Shown: positions 11,025-20,717 of the stretch, piece by piece
How positions within the stretch are numbered: the first letter of the stretch is position 1
Layout: the number at the start of each line of letters is the position of its first letter
Source: Glomus cerebriforme
Taxonomy: Eukaryota > Glomeromycota > Glomeromycetes > Glomerales > Glomeraceae
Assembly (NCBI GenBank): GCA_003550305.1
Contig: QKYT01000718.1
Span: 5,127 to 32,669 of the forward strand
Direction: 5' to 3'
DNA length: 27,543 bases
Program-made: the position numbers and the translations under genes
Notes under the pieces: model-generated
Database searches by the model: none
Seen by the model: only the letters and a program-made list of their open reading frames with translations
Told to the model about the DNA's origin: nothing

Positions 11025-11900
11025 ATGAAAATTGAAGAAATTATTATATTTTTGATTGGAACAAATATTTAAATACCATTACAGGGTTTAACGGTACTGG
11101 TAAATTTAATATTTTGGATGCCATTTATTTCATATTAGCAGTTAGGCATAACGAATTTAAATAAGATAAAAAAAAAATTTTTTTTTTATTTCAATATTAA
11201 AAGAGGTTTTAATTATTTTAATTAATCATATTTAAAAATTTTAAGTTTCTAGTTTTTTGTATGTAAGAGCTGATTTACAAACATGATCAAGCTTTTGTTA
11301 GTAATACTTCAGTTACTATTGTATTCAATAATGATGATAAGACTAATAGTCTTATTGGATTTGAAAATAATCATTATACGATAAAGTGAGTAATTTAAAA
11401 GATTGTAAAATTACCTACTGTATATCAAATCATTTGTTTGTTGATTGGTTGTTAATTTCTTGTAGATTTTTACAAAAATATATTGTTAATGGAATCAACT
11501 GTTATACTAAATGCAGCAGGAATGATATTCTGACTAAACTTTAATCATCCAAGTTTTTTAATCATACAAGATCGATTCATAAAGGTTTTAAACATGAAGC
11601 ATCCAAAAATTTTAGCAATAATTAAAGAAGTTATTGATACAAATATGTATAATGAAAAAAAAAATGAAGCAATTGCTAAAAAGAGAATAAAATTAAAGAA
11701 TTGCAATCAAGTATTTTTTTTTGATTCAATTAATCAAATCTTAAAATTAAATTTTAATATAAATTTTTCTTTGATAGATGCTTAAAAAAATCGATCCAGA
11801 GTTTAAAAAGTTAATTAACGAAAAGAGATCATATAAAGAATATCAAGAATCTGAACCCAAAGTTCAATAGTTGAACCTACTAAGTGTATACGTCGATATA
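11025..11900 (+). pseudogene. SMC2-like condensin ATPase, N-terminal fragment, decayed
   Basis: SMC2 is a core condensin subunit whose N-terminal half-head binds ATP. Pieces appear in the correct order for that region: MKIEEIII (11025), then after a frameshift FDWNKYLNTITGFNGTGKFN, which carries the Walker A region, and ILDAIYFILA; LIYKHDQAFVSNTSVTIVFN (about 11266-11390); KYIVNG (about 11475); FLIIQDRFIKVLNMKHPKIL (about 11550-11630); then KKRIKLK and INEKRSYKEYQE (to about 11860). GT..AG-like introns separate them (for example the acceptor TTCTTGTAG near 11465). The Walker A serine that coordinates Mg is Phe (GTGKF), frameshifts and stops are present, and only about 200 of some 1200 residues remain. 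The coiled coil, hinge and C-terminal head are missing, so this is a duplicated and decayed fragment, not the functional gene. Confidence 0.85.
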
Positions 11901-12087
11901 CTTTTATATAGTTATACAGCATAAATATTTACTTCTGTGAAATATTACTATTTGAAGGTTAATTCTTTATTTCCACTTTAACTTTCTTATACTATCAGAT
12001 ATGAAAAATCTTCTTTATATCAAATAAATTGGCTGGTTTAATATTATTTTTTCACAAAATTATATAATATAATTATATGACTAGAAG

Positions 12088-12885
12088 TAGTGCTCGAAAA
12101 AAAATCTGATCTGATCTGAATCCGCAGATTTGATCTGAAACAGATTCAGATCAGTTTGCAAATTTAAGATCTGTGAATCTGATCTGAAGCAAATAAATTC
12201 AATATGAATCTGATCTGATTAAATTAGATCATGGTACAAAAAAATCTGGATCTAATCTGATCAGATTCAGATCTTCATATATTAAATATAATAAATAAAA
12301 AAAAAAGTATTTTTTTTTATTTTTTATCTTTTTTTTAGAGACTTTAGAGATGGAACCTGGATGACCGAATGAACAGTTCCTAAATGAACTAAAGGTAAAT
12401 TCATTCTTTTATTTGTTTTAATTTTTTTTACTTGAGAGAATGTAACTAATGTTCCTTTTTCTCTTTTTTTTTAGAAAACCAGCAGACGAATGGATGAAGC
12501 TGAACAACTGGGATCTTGGATGAACATAAGTTTATTTTTTTTTTACTTTATTATTATTAGGAAATGTAACTAACATTTCCTTTTCTTTTTTTTAGAAAAC
12601 TGGACAAATGGATGAAGCTAAATGAACAGAATTTGAACGAACAAACTAAGAGGTTAGTTTGTTCATTTTTTTCATTTTTTTTACTTTCAGGAAATGTAAT
12701 TAATATCTCCCTTTTTTTTTAGAAAACTGAATGAACAATTAGATTCAGATCAGATCAGTTTGGTTTAATTTCAGATTAATTAAATTCAAATTAGTTTGAC
12801 TTTAGTTCAGTTTAAATCTGAATCAGTTTTAGATCAATTCAGATCCAGTTAGATTCAGATCAGTTCAGATCTGTTCTGAACACTA
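12088..12885. mobile_element. Non-autonomous hAT element with GATC-rich subterminal arrays
   Basis: An 8-bp target-site duplication ACTAGAAG (12080-12087 and 12886-12893) and short terminal repeats (TAGTGCTC at the left, reverse complement of the right end TAGTGTTC) fit the hAT superfamily. Both ends are packed with GATCTGA or its complement: about 12107-12275 on the left and 12735-12880 on the right. These are probably transposase-binding subterminal repeats. The 798-bp interior has no transposase. Instead it has three imperfect tandem units about 115 bp apart (12429, 12544, 12681), each with GAAATGTAACTAA-like sequence, a pyrimidine tract, TTTAG and then AAAAC. Confidence 0.88.
12429..12740 (+). 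repeat. Three imperfect tandem units inside the hAT element
   Basis: The units begin near 12429, 12544 and 12681. Each reads roughly TTTACTT, GRRAATGTAAYTAA, a CT-rich tract, then TTTTTAG and GAAAAC. The first two continue into a GGATGAAGCT block. The arrangement resembles a repeated intron 3' end plus a short exon, so a transcript would offer three similar splice acceptors. No coding function is visible. Confidence 0.6.
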
Positions 12886-13002
12886 ACTAGAAGAAAAATT
12901 TTTCCTAGGTTAAGATTAAAAATTTTCTTTTAATTAAACTAATATTATTATTATACAGTTGTTCCTCTCTATAGTCACCCTCTGTATAAGCACAACTTCT
13001 AT

Positions 13003-14241
13003 TTATTTTTTTTTTTTTTTAACGATGCAGCCTTGCGCAGATAATTTTATTAATGCAGAAGCAAAGTGAACTAGATAAACTAAAAACACTATTACAAAAC
13101 AATTAACAAATAAACTAACTACACTACTCCTCGCTTAGCGAAAAAAGGCTGACTTGTCACCGATTGGAGAATCTACGGAGGCTGAATGGTATTCATAAAG
13201 CCAAAGGCGTCCCCACACCAATAAACGAACCAAAAANNNNNNNNNNNNNNNNNNNNNNNNNNNNNNNNNNNNNNNNNNNNNNNNNNNNNNNNNNNNNNNN
13301 NNNNNNNNNNNNNNNNNNNNNNNNNNNNNNNNNNNNNNNNNNNNNNNNNNNNNNNNNNNNNNNNNNNNNNNNNNNNNNNNNNNNNNNNNNNNNNNNNNNN
13401 NNNNNNNNNNNNNNNNNNNNNNNNNNNNNNNNNNNNNNNNNNNNNNNNNNNNNNNNNNNNNNNNNNNNNNNNNNNNNNNNNNNNNNNNNNNNNNNNNNNN
13501 NNNNNNNNNNNNNNNNNNNNNNNNNNNNNNNNNNNNNNNNNNNNNNNNNNNNNNNNNNNNNNNNNNNNNNNNNNNNNNNNNNNNNNNNNNNNNNNNNNNN
13601 NNNNNNNNNNNNNNNNNNNNNNNNNNNNNNNNNNNNNNNNNNNNNNNNNNNNNNNNNNNNNNNNNNNNNNNNNNNNNNNNNNNNNNNNNNNNNNNNNNNN
13701 NNNNNNNNNNNNNNNNNNNNNNNNNNNNNNNNNNNNNNNNNNNNNNNNNNNNNNNNNNNNNNNNNNNNNNNNNNNNNNNNNNNNNNNNNNNNNNNNNNNN
13801 NNNNNNNNNNNNNNNNNNNNNNNNNNNNNNNNNNNNNNNNNNNNNNNNNNNNNNNNNNNNNNNNNNNNNNNNNNNNNNNNNNNNNNNNNNNNNNNNNNNN
13901 NNNNNNNNNNNNNNNNNNNNNNNNNNNNNNNNNNNNNNNNNTTCCTTTTTCTGATTCTGAAGAGATAAAACTTGTGCAAGACTAGACAGCTGAGAATACC
14001 AAGCGCTGCTAGAGGTATCGTTAAAGGCCGTTATCCAAGAGTTGTAAAATGAAAATTGTGGGTATATTTAAAAATAATAAAACACAAACAACCTAAACTA
14101 TTTTATTAAACGTTAAATANCAAGAGGAGCATTTTTTCTTAAGACNCTGANGGCTGTCACCATAGTGAACGAAGCNTCCAGGTTGTGTTTTTGCTTCGTA
14201 AAAAATTTGGAAAAAATTTTTTGGGAAAGAGTGGCCCTTTT
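13003..14241 (-). mobile_element. Retroelement (LINE or SINE type) nested inside the pogo-like element
   Basis: A 16-bp target-site duplication TAAGCACAACTTCTAT occurs at 12987-13002 and 14242-14257. A run of T directly follows the left copy (13003-13020), which is a poly-A tail read on the minus strand, so the element inserted in reverse orientation. Of its 1239 bp, 705 are unknown bases. The flanking known sequence shows no reading frame I can assign. On the minus strand it begins near 14241 with GGGCCACTCTTTCCC and ends with GCTGCATCGTT before the A run. Without the missing bases, a truncated LINE and a SINE-like element cannot be told apart. Confidence 0.85.
13237..13941. other. Assembly gap of 705 N
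   Basis: This is a run of unknown bases inside the nested retroelement. Long apparent open frames across it are artefacts. The gap length may be an estimate. Further Ns occur at 14120, 14145, 14151, 14175 and 14384-14386. Confidence 0.95.
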
Positions 14242-15493
14242 TAAGCACAACTTCTATATAATCATATCAGTTTTAGTCTTGAATTTTTATATAGTAAAAT
14301 ACCCTTTTTATAGTTACAAATCAATTATAGTCACTATTATAGCAATTATTAGTTCCAATATAATAGTTAACATATAAAAATTTNNNTTTTTATAGTCACA
14401 TTAATAGGACTTCAGATATTATATACTCATTAAATTTAATATGAAATTATTAAAAATTTAATATAAGTATTTTAACAAATTGATAATGTTTTTAGAATTA
14501 TATTTATTCCTTAGTTTACTTTAATTAAGAAGTATAAATAAAAATAATACGTAAACACGTATACATATTTATATAGTGACTGAAATAAAATTTATATGTT
14601 TTTATGTGACACATAATAAAACTATTTATAGTTATGTAATTTTATTATATATTCGTGTACATGACTAAAATAAACATTTTATATTTGTATAATTTTTTTA
14701 CGTGACTGTATAATAAAGATTACATGTTCACGTAATCTTAAAAACTATATAATAAAGCTGTAGCCGGTGGGTGGATAGAAGGAAAATAAAGTTTTCTTTA
14801 GAAATTTTTTGTTTTCACACTAATATTTTTGTATTAAACAATAGTTATTTTACTTAAGATTTTTTTTAAAAAAATTTTTTTTATTATACAGTGCATACAA
14901 CCTAGTTTTAGCAACAAAATTTGATAAAAATTAAATTACTACTACTTACTCAAAAAAAAAGATAAACATAAAGTATAAATTTATAATAATATAATAGATT
15001 AAGCTTAATAAAATTATGTTTTTAAATTTTCTGTAAAATATTTTTTAATAAAATAGTAGTAATTCAAAGTTGAAATATTTTACTATTAAATTAAATATTT
15101 GGCCATTTTTATTCTGACTAGAATTATACATAAATCTGGCCAAAATTACTATCATTTAATTATTAACTATATATATTTGGCTAGAATTATGTATAATTTT
15201 GGCTAGAATTAAGAATTATAATTTAAATTATATAAATCTGACTAATAAAATTACGAGTTTAAGTATTATATAATATAAAAAATTTGGCTACTTAAAAATT
15301 TTTTTGTTGGAACTAGATTGCATTGTATGTACTGTAATATTATTTTTAGCTATTTTTAGTTTAATATAATCACATCAATATAAAAATTTATTATATATGT
15401 GATTATATAGTAAAAACTCTTTTTATAAGAACACCTCACTATAATCACAGTATTTAGTAGTCCTGAAGGATGTGATTATAGAGGGGACGACTG

Positions 15494-16313
15494 TATATAT
15501 TTTTAAATTACTATTATTTTCTATACATTGTTTTATATTTAAAATATATTATGCAATTTATTTTTAATAATCATATTAATTAACATTAATACATATCATA
15601 TTAGTATATATTATTTTTACTATTAAGTAATATATGGCATATATTAAAATATTTATATCACAGTTTCTAATTAATTGCTATAGCTTTTTTTACTGATATT
15701 TTTCACGGTAAATTGACCAATTACATGATAAGATTAATTTATATTAAAAATTATTATAATAAAAATATAATATTGAATATAATAATTATTAAAAAAGAAA
15801 AAAAGAATAATGTAAAAAGAAATATGATGCAAAAAAATATGAAAGAAAAAAATGATTATACGAAAAGAAAAATGCTAGTAAATTAAAAAAGTCTAATAGT
15901 TAAAATAATTATTGTATATAATATAAAACAGTTATTTCATGATCATCTTAGAATATTATGATTTTTATAACGTAGCTATGAAAATCATTAATATCCATAG
16001 ATTCCTATGGAATAACTATTACATATTTGTCTAAAACTTTCTAATTAAAATAAAAAGGTAATTTTGCAATTAAAATAATAAAGTTATAACTAAAATAAAT
16101 TCTTTCAATATATTTATAATATAAAAAATTAAAAATACAAAAAAAAGTAAAGAAAACTAAGAAAGGTATATATATATATATTATAATTATTATAAAGTCT
16201 AAAGTTATAAATAAAGAAAATGCAAATAATTAAGATTATTAAGAGAAGAATTAAAAATGACAAAAAAAAAATATATTAAAAATTTTGATATAAAGGACTT
16301 ATTATTGCTATTA
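15494..16313. other. Very AT-rich stretch, nothing recognised
   Basis: Apart from a short TA microsatellite near 16167-16183, I see no repeat boundary, RNA gene or credible coding frame here. Confidence 0.5.
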
Positions 16314-16741
16314 CCATATTCTCCCAATTTTAAGCACCATCTGAATTTAAGTACTACTCTGACTTTTGACTAAAAAACTTGAAAAACAAAAATAAGCACC
16401 ATTCCATTTTAATTTTTTTTTTATTATATTTCATATTTTATTCAAAATAAACTTTATTTACAATTCATCATTTTCTGATTCATCTAATTCTTCAGCTGAA
16501 TTGCTATCTACATTTACAATTTCTCTTTCATTTTCATCAATCTCCTTTTCTTTTTTATTTTATCCAAATAAATCATCCTCTGACCCATCTATTGCATTAC
16601 TAATACCACACTTTTTAAAATTCTGATGCACAAAAATGTGAATTTAATAAAAAAAAAAATACTTCCAAATTTAGGCACTACTTTCAACTTTAGTTAAAAT
16701 TTTCCTTCAAAAAGATGGTGCTTAAAATTGGAAGAATACAG
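16314..16741. mobile_element. pogo-derived MITE (internal deletion derivative)
   Basis: Terminal inverted repeats of 29 bp with 3 mismatches flank 428 bp. The left end starts CCATATTCTCCCAATTTTAA and the right end, reverse-complemented, starts CTGTATTCTTCCAATTTTAA. Both continue to GCACCATCT. TA dinucleotides abut both ends (16312-16313, 16742-16743). An AAGCACCATTCC motif is repeated just inside the left end. The interior keeps the last codons of a pogo-type transposase on the minus strand, which shows that the element arose by internal deletion of an autonomous pogo element. Confidence 0.85.
16458..16643 (-). pseudogene. C-terminal remnant of pogo-type DDE transposase
   Basis: The minus-strand frame, open from 16643, reads HQNFKKCGISNAIDGSEDD. 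This is the characteristic C-terminal block of pogo/Tigger transposases, following the DDE domain. One TAA interrupts it after DDLFG. It then continues as an acidic tail (EIDENEREIVNVDSNSAEEL) and ends ENDEL at TAA (16458-16460). The catalytic and DNA-binding domains are gone, so it cannot act alone. Confidence 0.8.
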
Positions 16742-17190
16742 TATTTAAATGAATTTATATGATTAATTTTAAAAAATTTTTAAAATAATTAGTTATAATA
16801 ATTGATTTATTTTTGAAATAACTAAATTACTTTTAAATTTCTTAAAAATAATTTTTAATTTATTATTTAGACTATAAACTTTAAATAAGAAAAATTCAAT
16901 AAGAATTTTTTTTTAACTATTATCTTTAAATTCTATTTTTTTAATAAAATTAAACAATATCTTAAATTTCTATTTTCTTTATAAAATTAAATAATTAAAT
17001 AAAATCTTAAATTACTAAAATTAATAAGAACTATAATATTTATTAGCTAATATTTTAAAAGTAAAAAAGTAAAGTAAATCTTATGAAATTAATATTAGAT
17101 AATATATTGCAATAAAAATGATTATTTACAATAAGTATTCCAAAAAAAATATTTTTATAAATAATATAATAATTTATGCATTTTATAATA
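16742..17190. other. AT-rich spacer, nothing recognised
   Basis: Low-complexity A/T sequence between two small TA-flanked elements. No gene or repeat boundary was seen. Confidence 0.45.
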
Positions 17191-17256
17191 CTCTATATTT
17201 TACTAAAAATAAGCAACCTTTTTTTACTAAAAAGATGCTTATTTTTGGATATAGAA
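17191..17256. mobile_element. Miniature TA-flanked hairpin element
   Basis: The left arm CTCTATATTTTACTAAAAAT plus AAGCA pairs with the right arm, whose complement reads TTCTATATCCAAAAATAAGC. The middle (CTTTTTTTACTAAAAAG) also pairs. TA dinucleotides abut both ends (17189-17190, 17257-17258). At 66 bp it is almost pure stem. It is probably a minimal derivative of a Tc1/mariner-type element. The AAGCA motif near the arm end recalls the neighbouring pogo MITE. Confidence 0.55.
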
Positions 17257-17555
17257 TATTTATTTAAAATCTGTAACATTTTTTTATCGTGATTTTCGAA
17301 TTTCGATTTAGTGAAGTCAGGTGATTTTGCCGATCAATTAATAATTATGACCGAAAACACCGAAAACATCATTTTGCGCAATATAACTGTTAATTAAATA
17401 AACCAAATTTAGTAATATAGAATGTTAAATGTAAAATAAATATAATTGAATTATTTTCGTGTTTAGTATATTTCAATAAATAATGACAGAAGAATCTACC
17501 TTGGTTATAAGGTATACGATAAATTTTCGACATGGTCGTGGATATGGATTCGATT

Positions 17556-17900
17556 TTAAAAATTTCTGCAAAGTATAAACTCATTGAGAGTTTTAAGGTG
17601 TATACTCTTTCTTGAAAAATTGTCTTTTATGAATCTTATGTCCATATATTCTACTTTTGTAATTGTATTTAACAGGAATTTGTAAATTTCTTCTTCAAGA
17701 ACATCACATGAAATCATTTCCCCAATAAAATCCAAGTTGATTCTCCTACAAAAGGAGAAGTAATCGAAGAGTGTGGGTTTACACGTTGAAGGTAAATTGA
17801 TGTTTTTGCATTTTAGATATTTTTTTGTCTCATTCGGTAAAGAAAGAATCAATGTATTTAATTTTGGAATAATAAAAAATGTCGATCGACAATAATACAC
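17556..17900 (-). pseudogene. F-box/LRR-like protein fragment
   Basis: A 114-codon open frame with LNTLILSLPNETKKYLKCKN, PTLFDYFSFCRRINL, EEEIYKFLLNTITKVEYMDI and HLKTLNEFIL. The order is a helix with LSLPNE, a KPTLFDY block, EEEIYK, then a leucine/aspartate strand (VEYMDI). It resembles the central part of the very large F-box-like family of arbuscular mycorrhizal fungi, whose members have an N-terminal F-box and LRR-like strands. That F-box start and the C-terminal part are both missing, so this is a fragment. A related fragment lies at 18720-19290 in the same orientation, suggesting tandem relatives. The family call rests on general resemblance. Confidence 0.55.
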
Positions 17901-18719
17901 CTAAAAAAATTATGAAAAAAAAATATTTTTTTTTTATTCTAACTTAAAAAGAATCAAAAAAATAAATAAGACGTTATAAGTCTTTTACCTATTTTATTTA
18001 AGCATAGTTTTAATTCTACGACAACCAAAATACCATATATCATATCTAACAATGTATAAAGAAAACATTTAAATAATCCCAATTAAAAAAGTTAATAACT
18101 TATATAATGTAAATCTGTATGAACATATTTGTAAATCATTTGTTACCTTTTCATTTTTATTTTGTAATTGAATGCGCGCGGTATAACATAATGATGATGA
18201 TATCTTCCATAATATAAAGAAAAATTAAAAACAAGGTTAATGAAGGGGACGATAATAAAAAAAATAATTTCATGATTAAACCTACTAAAATTCCCTATTT
18301 CCTCTAGAACTCACATTATATTTGTTTTCATACTATCATTGTATCATTGAGAACACAAAATTTGATTCTTAATCGTATCAATTTCGTCCACTTTTTGTAT
18401 TCATAAACGTGACTTGAAATAACCAACCCATTACTATAGGTAATACTACTTTACCGGTTAGATTCAAATACGCTTGTAGAAATTAAATATCACGTGTTGC
18501 TATAGAATGAAATTCTAACATTTAAAATTATCAAATAAAAATTATTATTTGAAAAATCATTATAAAAAATAATTGATGTAAAGTTTGTATTCTGTATTGA
18601 TATAATCATTGATTTTTAAAATATTATAAATTATTATTCCTCTAAAGGAATTATTATGAAGAAATTTTAAATTGTTGAAAACATCTCTAATTCCACATTT
18701 TTTTTCTAGTGATATTGGA
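17901..18719. other. Spacer between F-box-like fragments, nothing recognised
   Basis: AT-rich. It contains an ATCACGTGTTG (CACGTG core) near 18489 and a few short GC-richer patches, but no credible frame or repeat boundary. Confidence 0.4.
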
Positions 18720-19290
18720 GCTATTTTCAGTAAAAGATTCAGCCACTCGAGGTGTTCATAACTTTAGGATCGAATTTTTTATGCAAATCATCACGCCTCA
18801 TTTCAAGCTTCCGTAACATCATTCGGCATTCACCCGGATTTTGATTTATAAAATCATAAGGAGACAGGAGTATTTGGTTTTCCAAGAAGGGCTACAATTT
18901 ATTGAGCAATAATACAATTAATATAGTCAATACAGTTATAATAAAATGAGAATGAAAAGCATTATACTAAGAAACATACATGGAATAATATTTGGGATCA
19001 ATTGATATATCAGTATCACCTTTAAACTCATTTATAGTTTCAAGATGAACATTTTTTATTGGAAAATGGGATATTTGACAATTGATGGATCTTATATCCA
19101 AATATTCTAACTTTATAATTTTTTTTAACAGGATTAAAACGTCATATGTAATAAATCATTTTTTCGAACAAAGGGGATTTATACAAAGTTGGAGGTAAAT
19201 TAATGTTTTGGTATTTTAGATATTCTTTTTTTTCATTGGTTAAAGAAATAATGAATGTATTGAACAAATTATCATCTTGTCAGAGATCCT
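18720..19290 (-). pseudogene. Second F-box/LRR-like gene fragment with a preserved intron
   Basis: Read on the minus strand from about 19275: LFNTFIISLTNEKKEYLKYQ, then NINLPPTL and KSPLFEK, a frameshift, then LLKKIIKLEYLDIRSINCQI, VHLETINEFKGDTDISIDPK and YYS. A donor GTATGT follows (about 18982). An acceptor AATTGTAG near 18892 leads to a final exon that joins in frame as PSWKTKYSCLLMIL and stop. The blocks LTNEKKEYLK and KLEYLDIRS align with LPNETKKYLK and KVEYMDIRF in the fragment at 17556-17900, so the two are related. One frameshift and the missing N-terminus make it a pseudogene. Confidence 0.55.
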
Positions 19291-19296
19291 CCATAA

Positions 19297-19515
19297 AATT
19301 TGGATTTATCTCTTGTAATTAACACAAGTGATTTTGAAGTATTTTTAAAAAATTCTCAAAATACTTTTATACACAAATTATTAATCAATTCTAATTATTA
19401 CAAACCATTTCATCTAACAAACGATGATAACGAAGATATTTTATCTTGTATAAAAAAATATATCATGGAAAAGAGAAGATTCCCAATACTACGCCAATGT
19501 CTATACAGTTTTTAA
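19297..19515 (+). pseudogene. F-box-like C-terminal fragment, opposite strand
   Basis: A 71-codon open frame with no ATG at its start (it opens after a TAA). It contains FEVFLKNSQNTFIHKLLINS, then IKKYIMEKRRFPILR, ending LYSF. A KNSQNTFIxKLLI block followed by a lysine-rich IKKYIM helix resembles the C-terminal part of the same F-box-like family. It lies head-to-head with the minus-strand fragment ending near 19290, so a local inversion or fusion of two broken genes is likely. The family assignment is moderate. Confidence 0.5.
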
Positions 19516-19727
19516 AAGACATCATCGGCGTTTAAGGTAATTGAAAAGGTGAATAAAAAAACCCTTATTTATATATAATATACCGGGATCATACAATAAA
19601 CGGGTAATTTTATTTTTGGAAAGAAAGATAATAAAGATAACCCACACTGAAACGCCAAGTAATTATATAATTGAAATAAAACTTGTTATACATTTATAAT
19701 TATAATCAAATGTTGTATAATGTTAAT
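19516..19727. other. Short spacer, nothing recognised
   Basis: AT-rich sequence between an F-box-like fragment and two small minus-strand frames. Confidence 0.4.
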
Positions 19728-20073
19728 TCATTGACAAATATAATAAAAATATGCCTTTATTAAGAAATGCTTATGTAAATTTATAATTTTTATTGCGTAA
19801 TCTATCAAAACAGATTCTATATCTGGTTTGCTGATCTTGTTTAAAAGAATATAATTATCTCTTAACAAAGTGATGTAGTGTAATATTCCATTCTCATAAT
19901 GATTACACATTTAGAAAAAAGTTTCGTAATTTTGTAGTTTCAAATGTTAAAACTAGATTACACAAAAATTTTGTACGATGGGAATTTTTTAAAGTTTGAT
20001 ACGCATGATGCTTATGGTACGCACGTTCAATAGTCAAATTTGAACTGATAACACAATCTTTGTTTGACGCCAT
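19728..20073 (-). CDS. Two overlapping small hypothetical frames, possibly one frameshifted gene
   Basis: An upstream frame (ATG at 20073, stop at 19903, 56 residues) starts MASNKDCVISSNLTIERAYH and ends TTKLRNFFLNV. A second frame (ATG at 19910, stop at 19728, 60 residues) starts MCNHYENGILHYITLLRDNY and ends FYYICQ. They overlap by 8 nt in different frames, so one single-base indel would join them into about 115 residues. I do not recognise the product. The base composition is slightly less AT-biased than the flanks. They may be unrelated chance frames, or the 5' part of the neighbouring F-box-like locus. Confidence 0.25.
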
Positions 20074-20479
20074 TGACTCTAGATTATTATATCCACAGGG
20101 AAGTAATCATAAAAACATGAGAATTAGATTGACAGAGGGGAGAATGGCTTTTAATAGTATTAAAAATAAAACTTTCAATTTATTTTAAATACTGTATATT
20201 ATTCATTAACTTCATTATGGATGATACTTTTTTTTAGACGTTTCATGATAAAAACTCCAATTTGATTGCTTTGTTCTTTTATTTTATTTTAGAAATCTAA
20301 TGTGATATGACAAATTTGGTATTATTTTCGCGTAAATTACATAAAATTTTTTATTATTGCTTCATTTTTTTTAATCAGAACAGGAATAATTATGTAAACA
20401 CATGAATTGAAACTCTAATTTATCTAAAAATTAATTGGTCTGAAGTGTAACGAATTGGTCCGAAGGACTATATATGTCT
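20074..20479. other. Spacer, nothing recognised
   Basis: AT-rich, without a credible frame. It ends at the left target duplication of the TIR element (20474-20479). Confidence 0.4.
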
Positions 20480-20711
20480 GTTGTAGCCCAAACACTACCA
20501 TGCCCAAATCAAACTTGGGAAAACCTTATATCCGAAACTTGACCATGTCCCAAACTAACCCAGTCTTAAATGGTAGTTTGAGACGTCTTAAACATTTAAA
20601 ATTTACTAGTTTTGTTTGGGATATGGTTAAATTTCAGACATAGTATTGTCCCAAGTTTGATTTGGGATATCCCAAGTCAGATTCGGGACATGGTTACGTT
20701 TGGGCTACAAC
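20480..20711. mobile_element. Complete MITE with GTTGTAGCCC ends and 6-bp target duplication
   Basis: The left end GTTGTAGCCCAAACACTACC and the reverse-complemented right end GTTGTAGCCCAAACGTAACC are nearly identical. ATGTCT flanks both sides (20474-20479 and 20712-20717). Subterminal AATCAAACTTGGGA and TCCCAAGTTTGATT form further inverted repeats. The 232-bp interior is full of CCCAAA/TTTGGG motifs in both orientations and has no coding content. One end of a second copy is at 4087-4165. A 6-bp duplication does not point clearly to one common superfamily. If the outer T/A pair belonged to the element, the duplication would read differently. Confidence 0.85.
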
Positions 20712-20717
20712 ATGTCT

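Larger units (their letters stand above)
12956..15493. mobile_element. pogo/Tc1-mariner-like TIR element, non-autonomous, carrying a nested retroelement
   Basis: The ends are CAGTTGTTCCTCTCTATAGT at the left and, reverse-complemented, CAGTCGTCCCCTCTATAATC at the right. Each abuts a TA dinucleotide (12954-12955 and 15494-15495), the target duplication of the Tc1/mariner superfamily. Removing the nested insertion leaves about 1.28 kb, too little for a full transposase, and I see no transposase frame. The interior right of the insertion is AT-rich. It carries scattered TATAGTCAC/GTGACT motifs, diverged repeats at 14540-14760, and several TTTGGCTAGAATTA-like motifs at 15100-15240. Confidence 0.78.

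Noticed and set aside
12107..12880. GATC arrays as a CRISPR-like or satellite array
   Set aside because: Spacing is irregular, there are no unique spacers, and the arrays lie strictly inside a hAT element with terminal repeats and an 8-bp duplication.
13164..13985. Long open frames on both strands across the N run
   Set aside because: They exist only because unknown bases cannot show stops. Real sequence on each side gives fewer than 25 codons.
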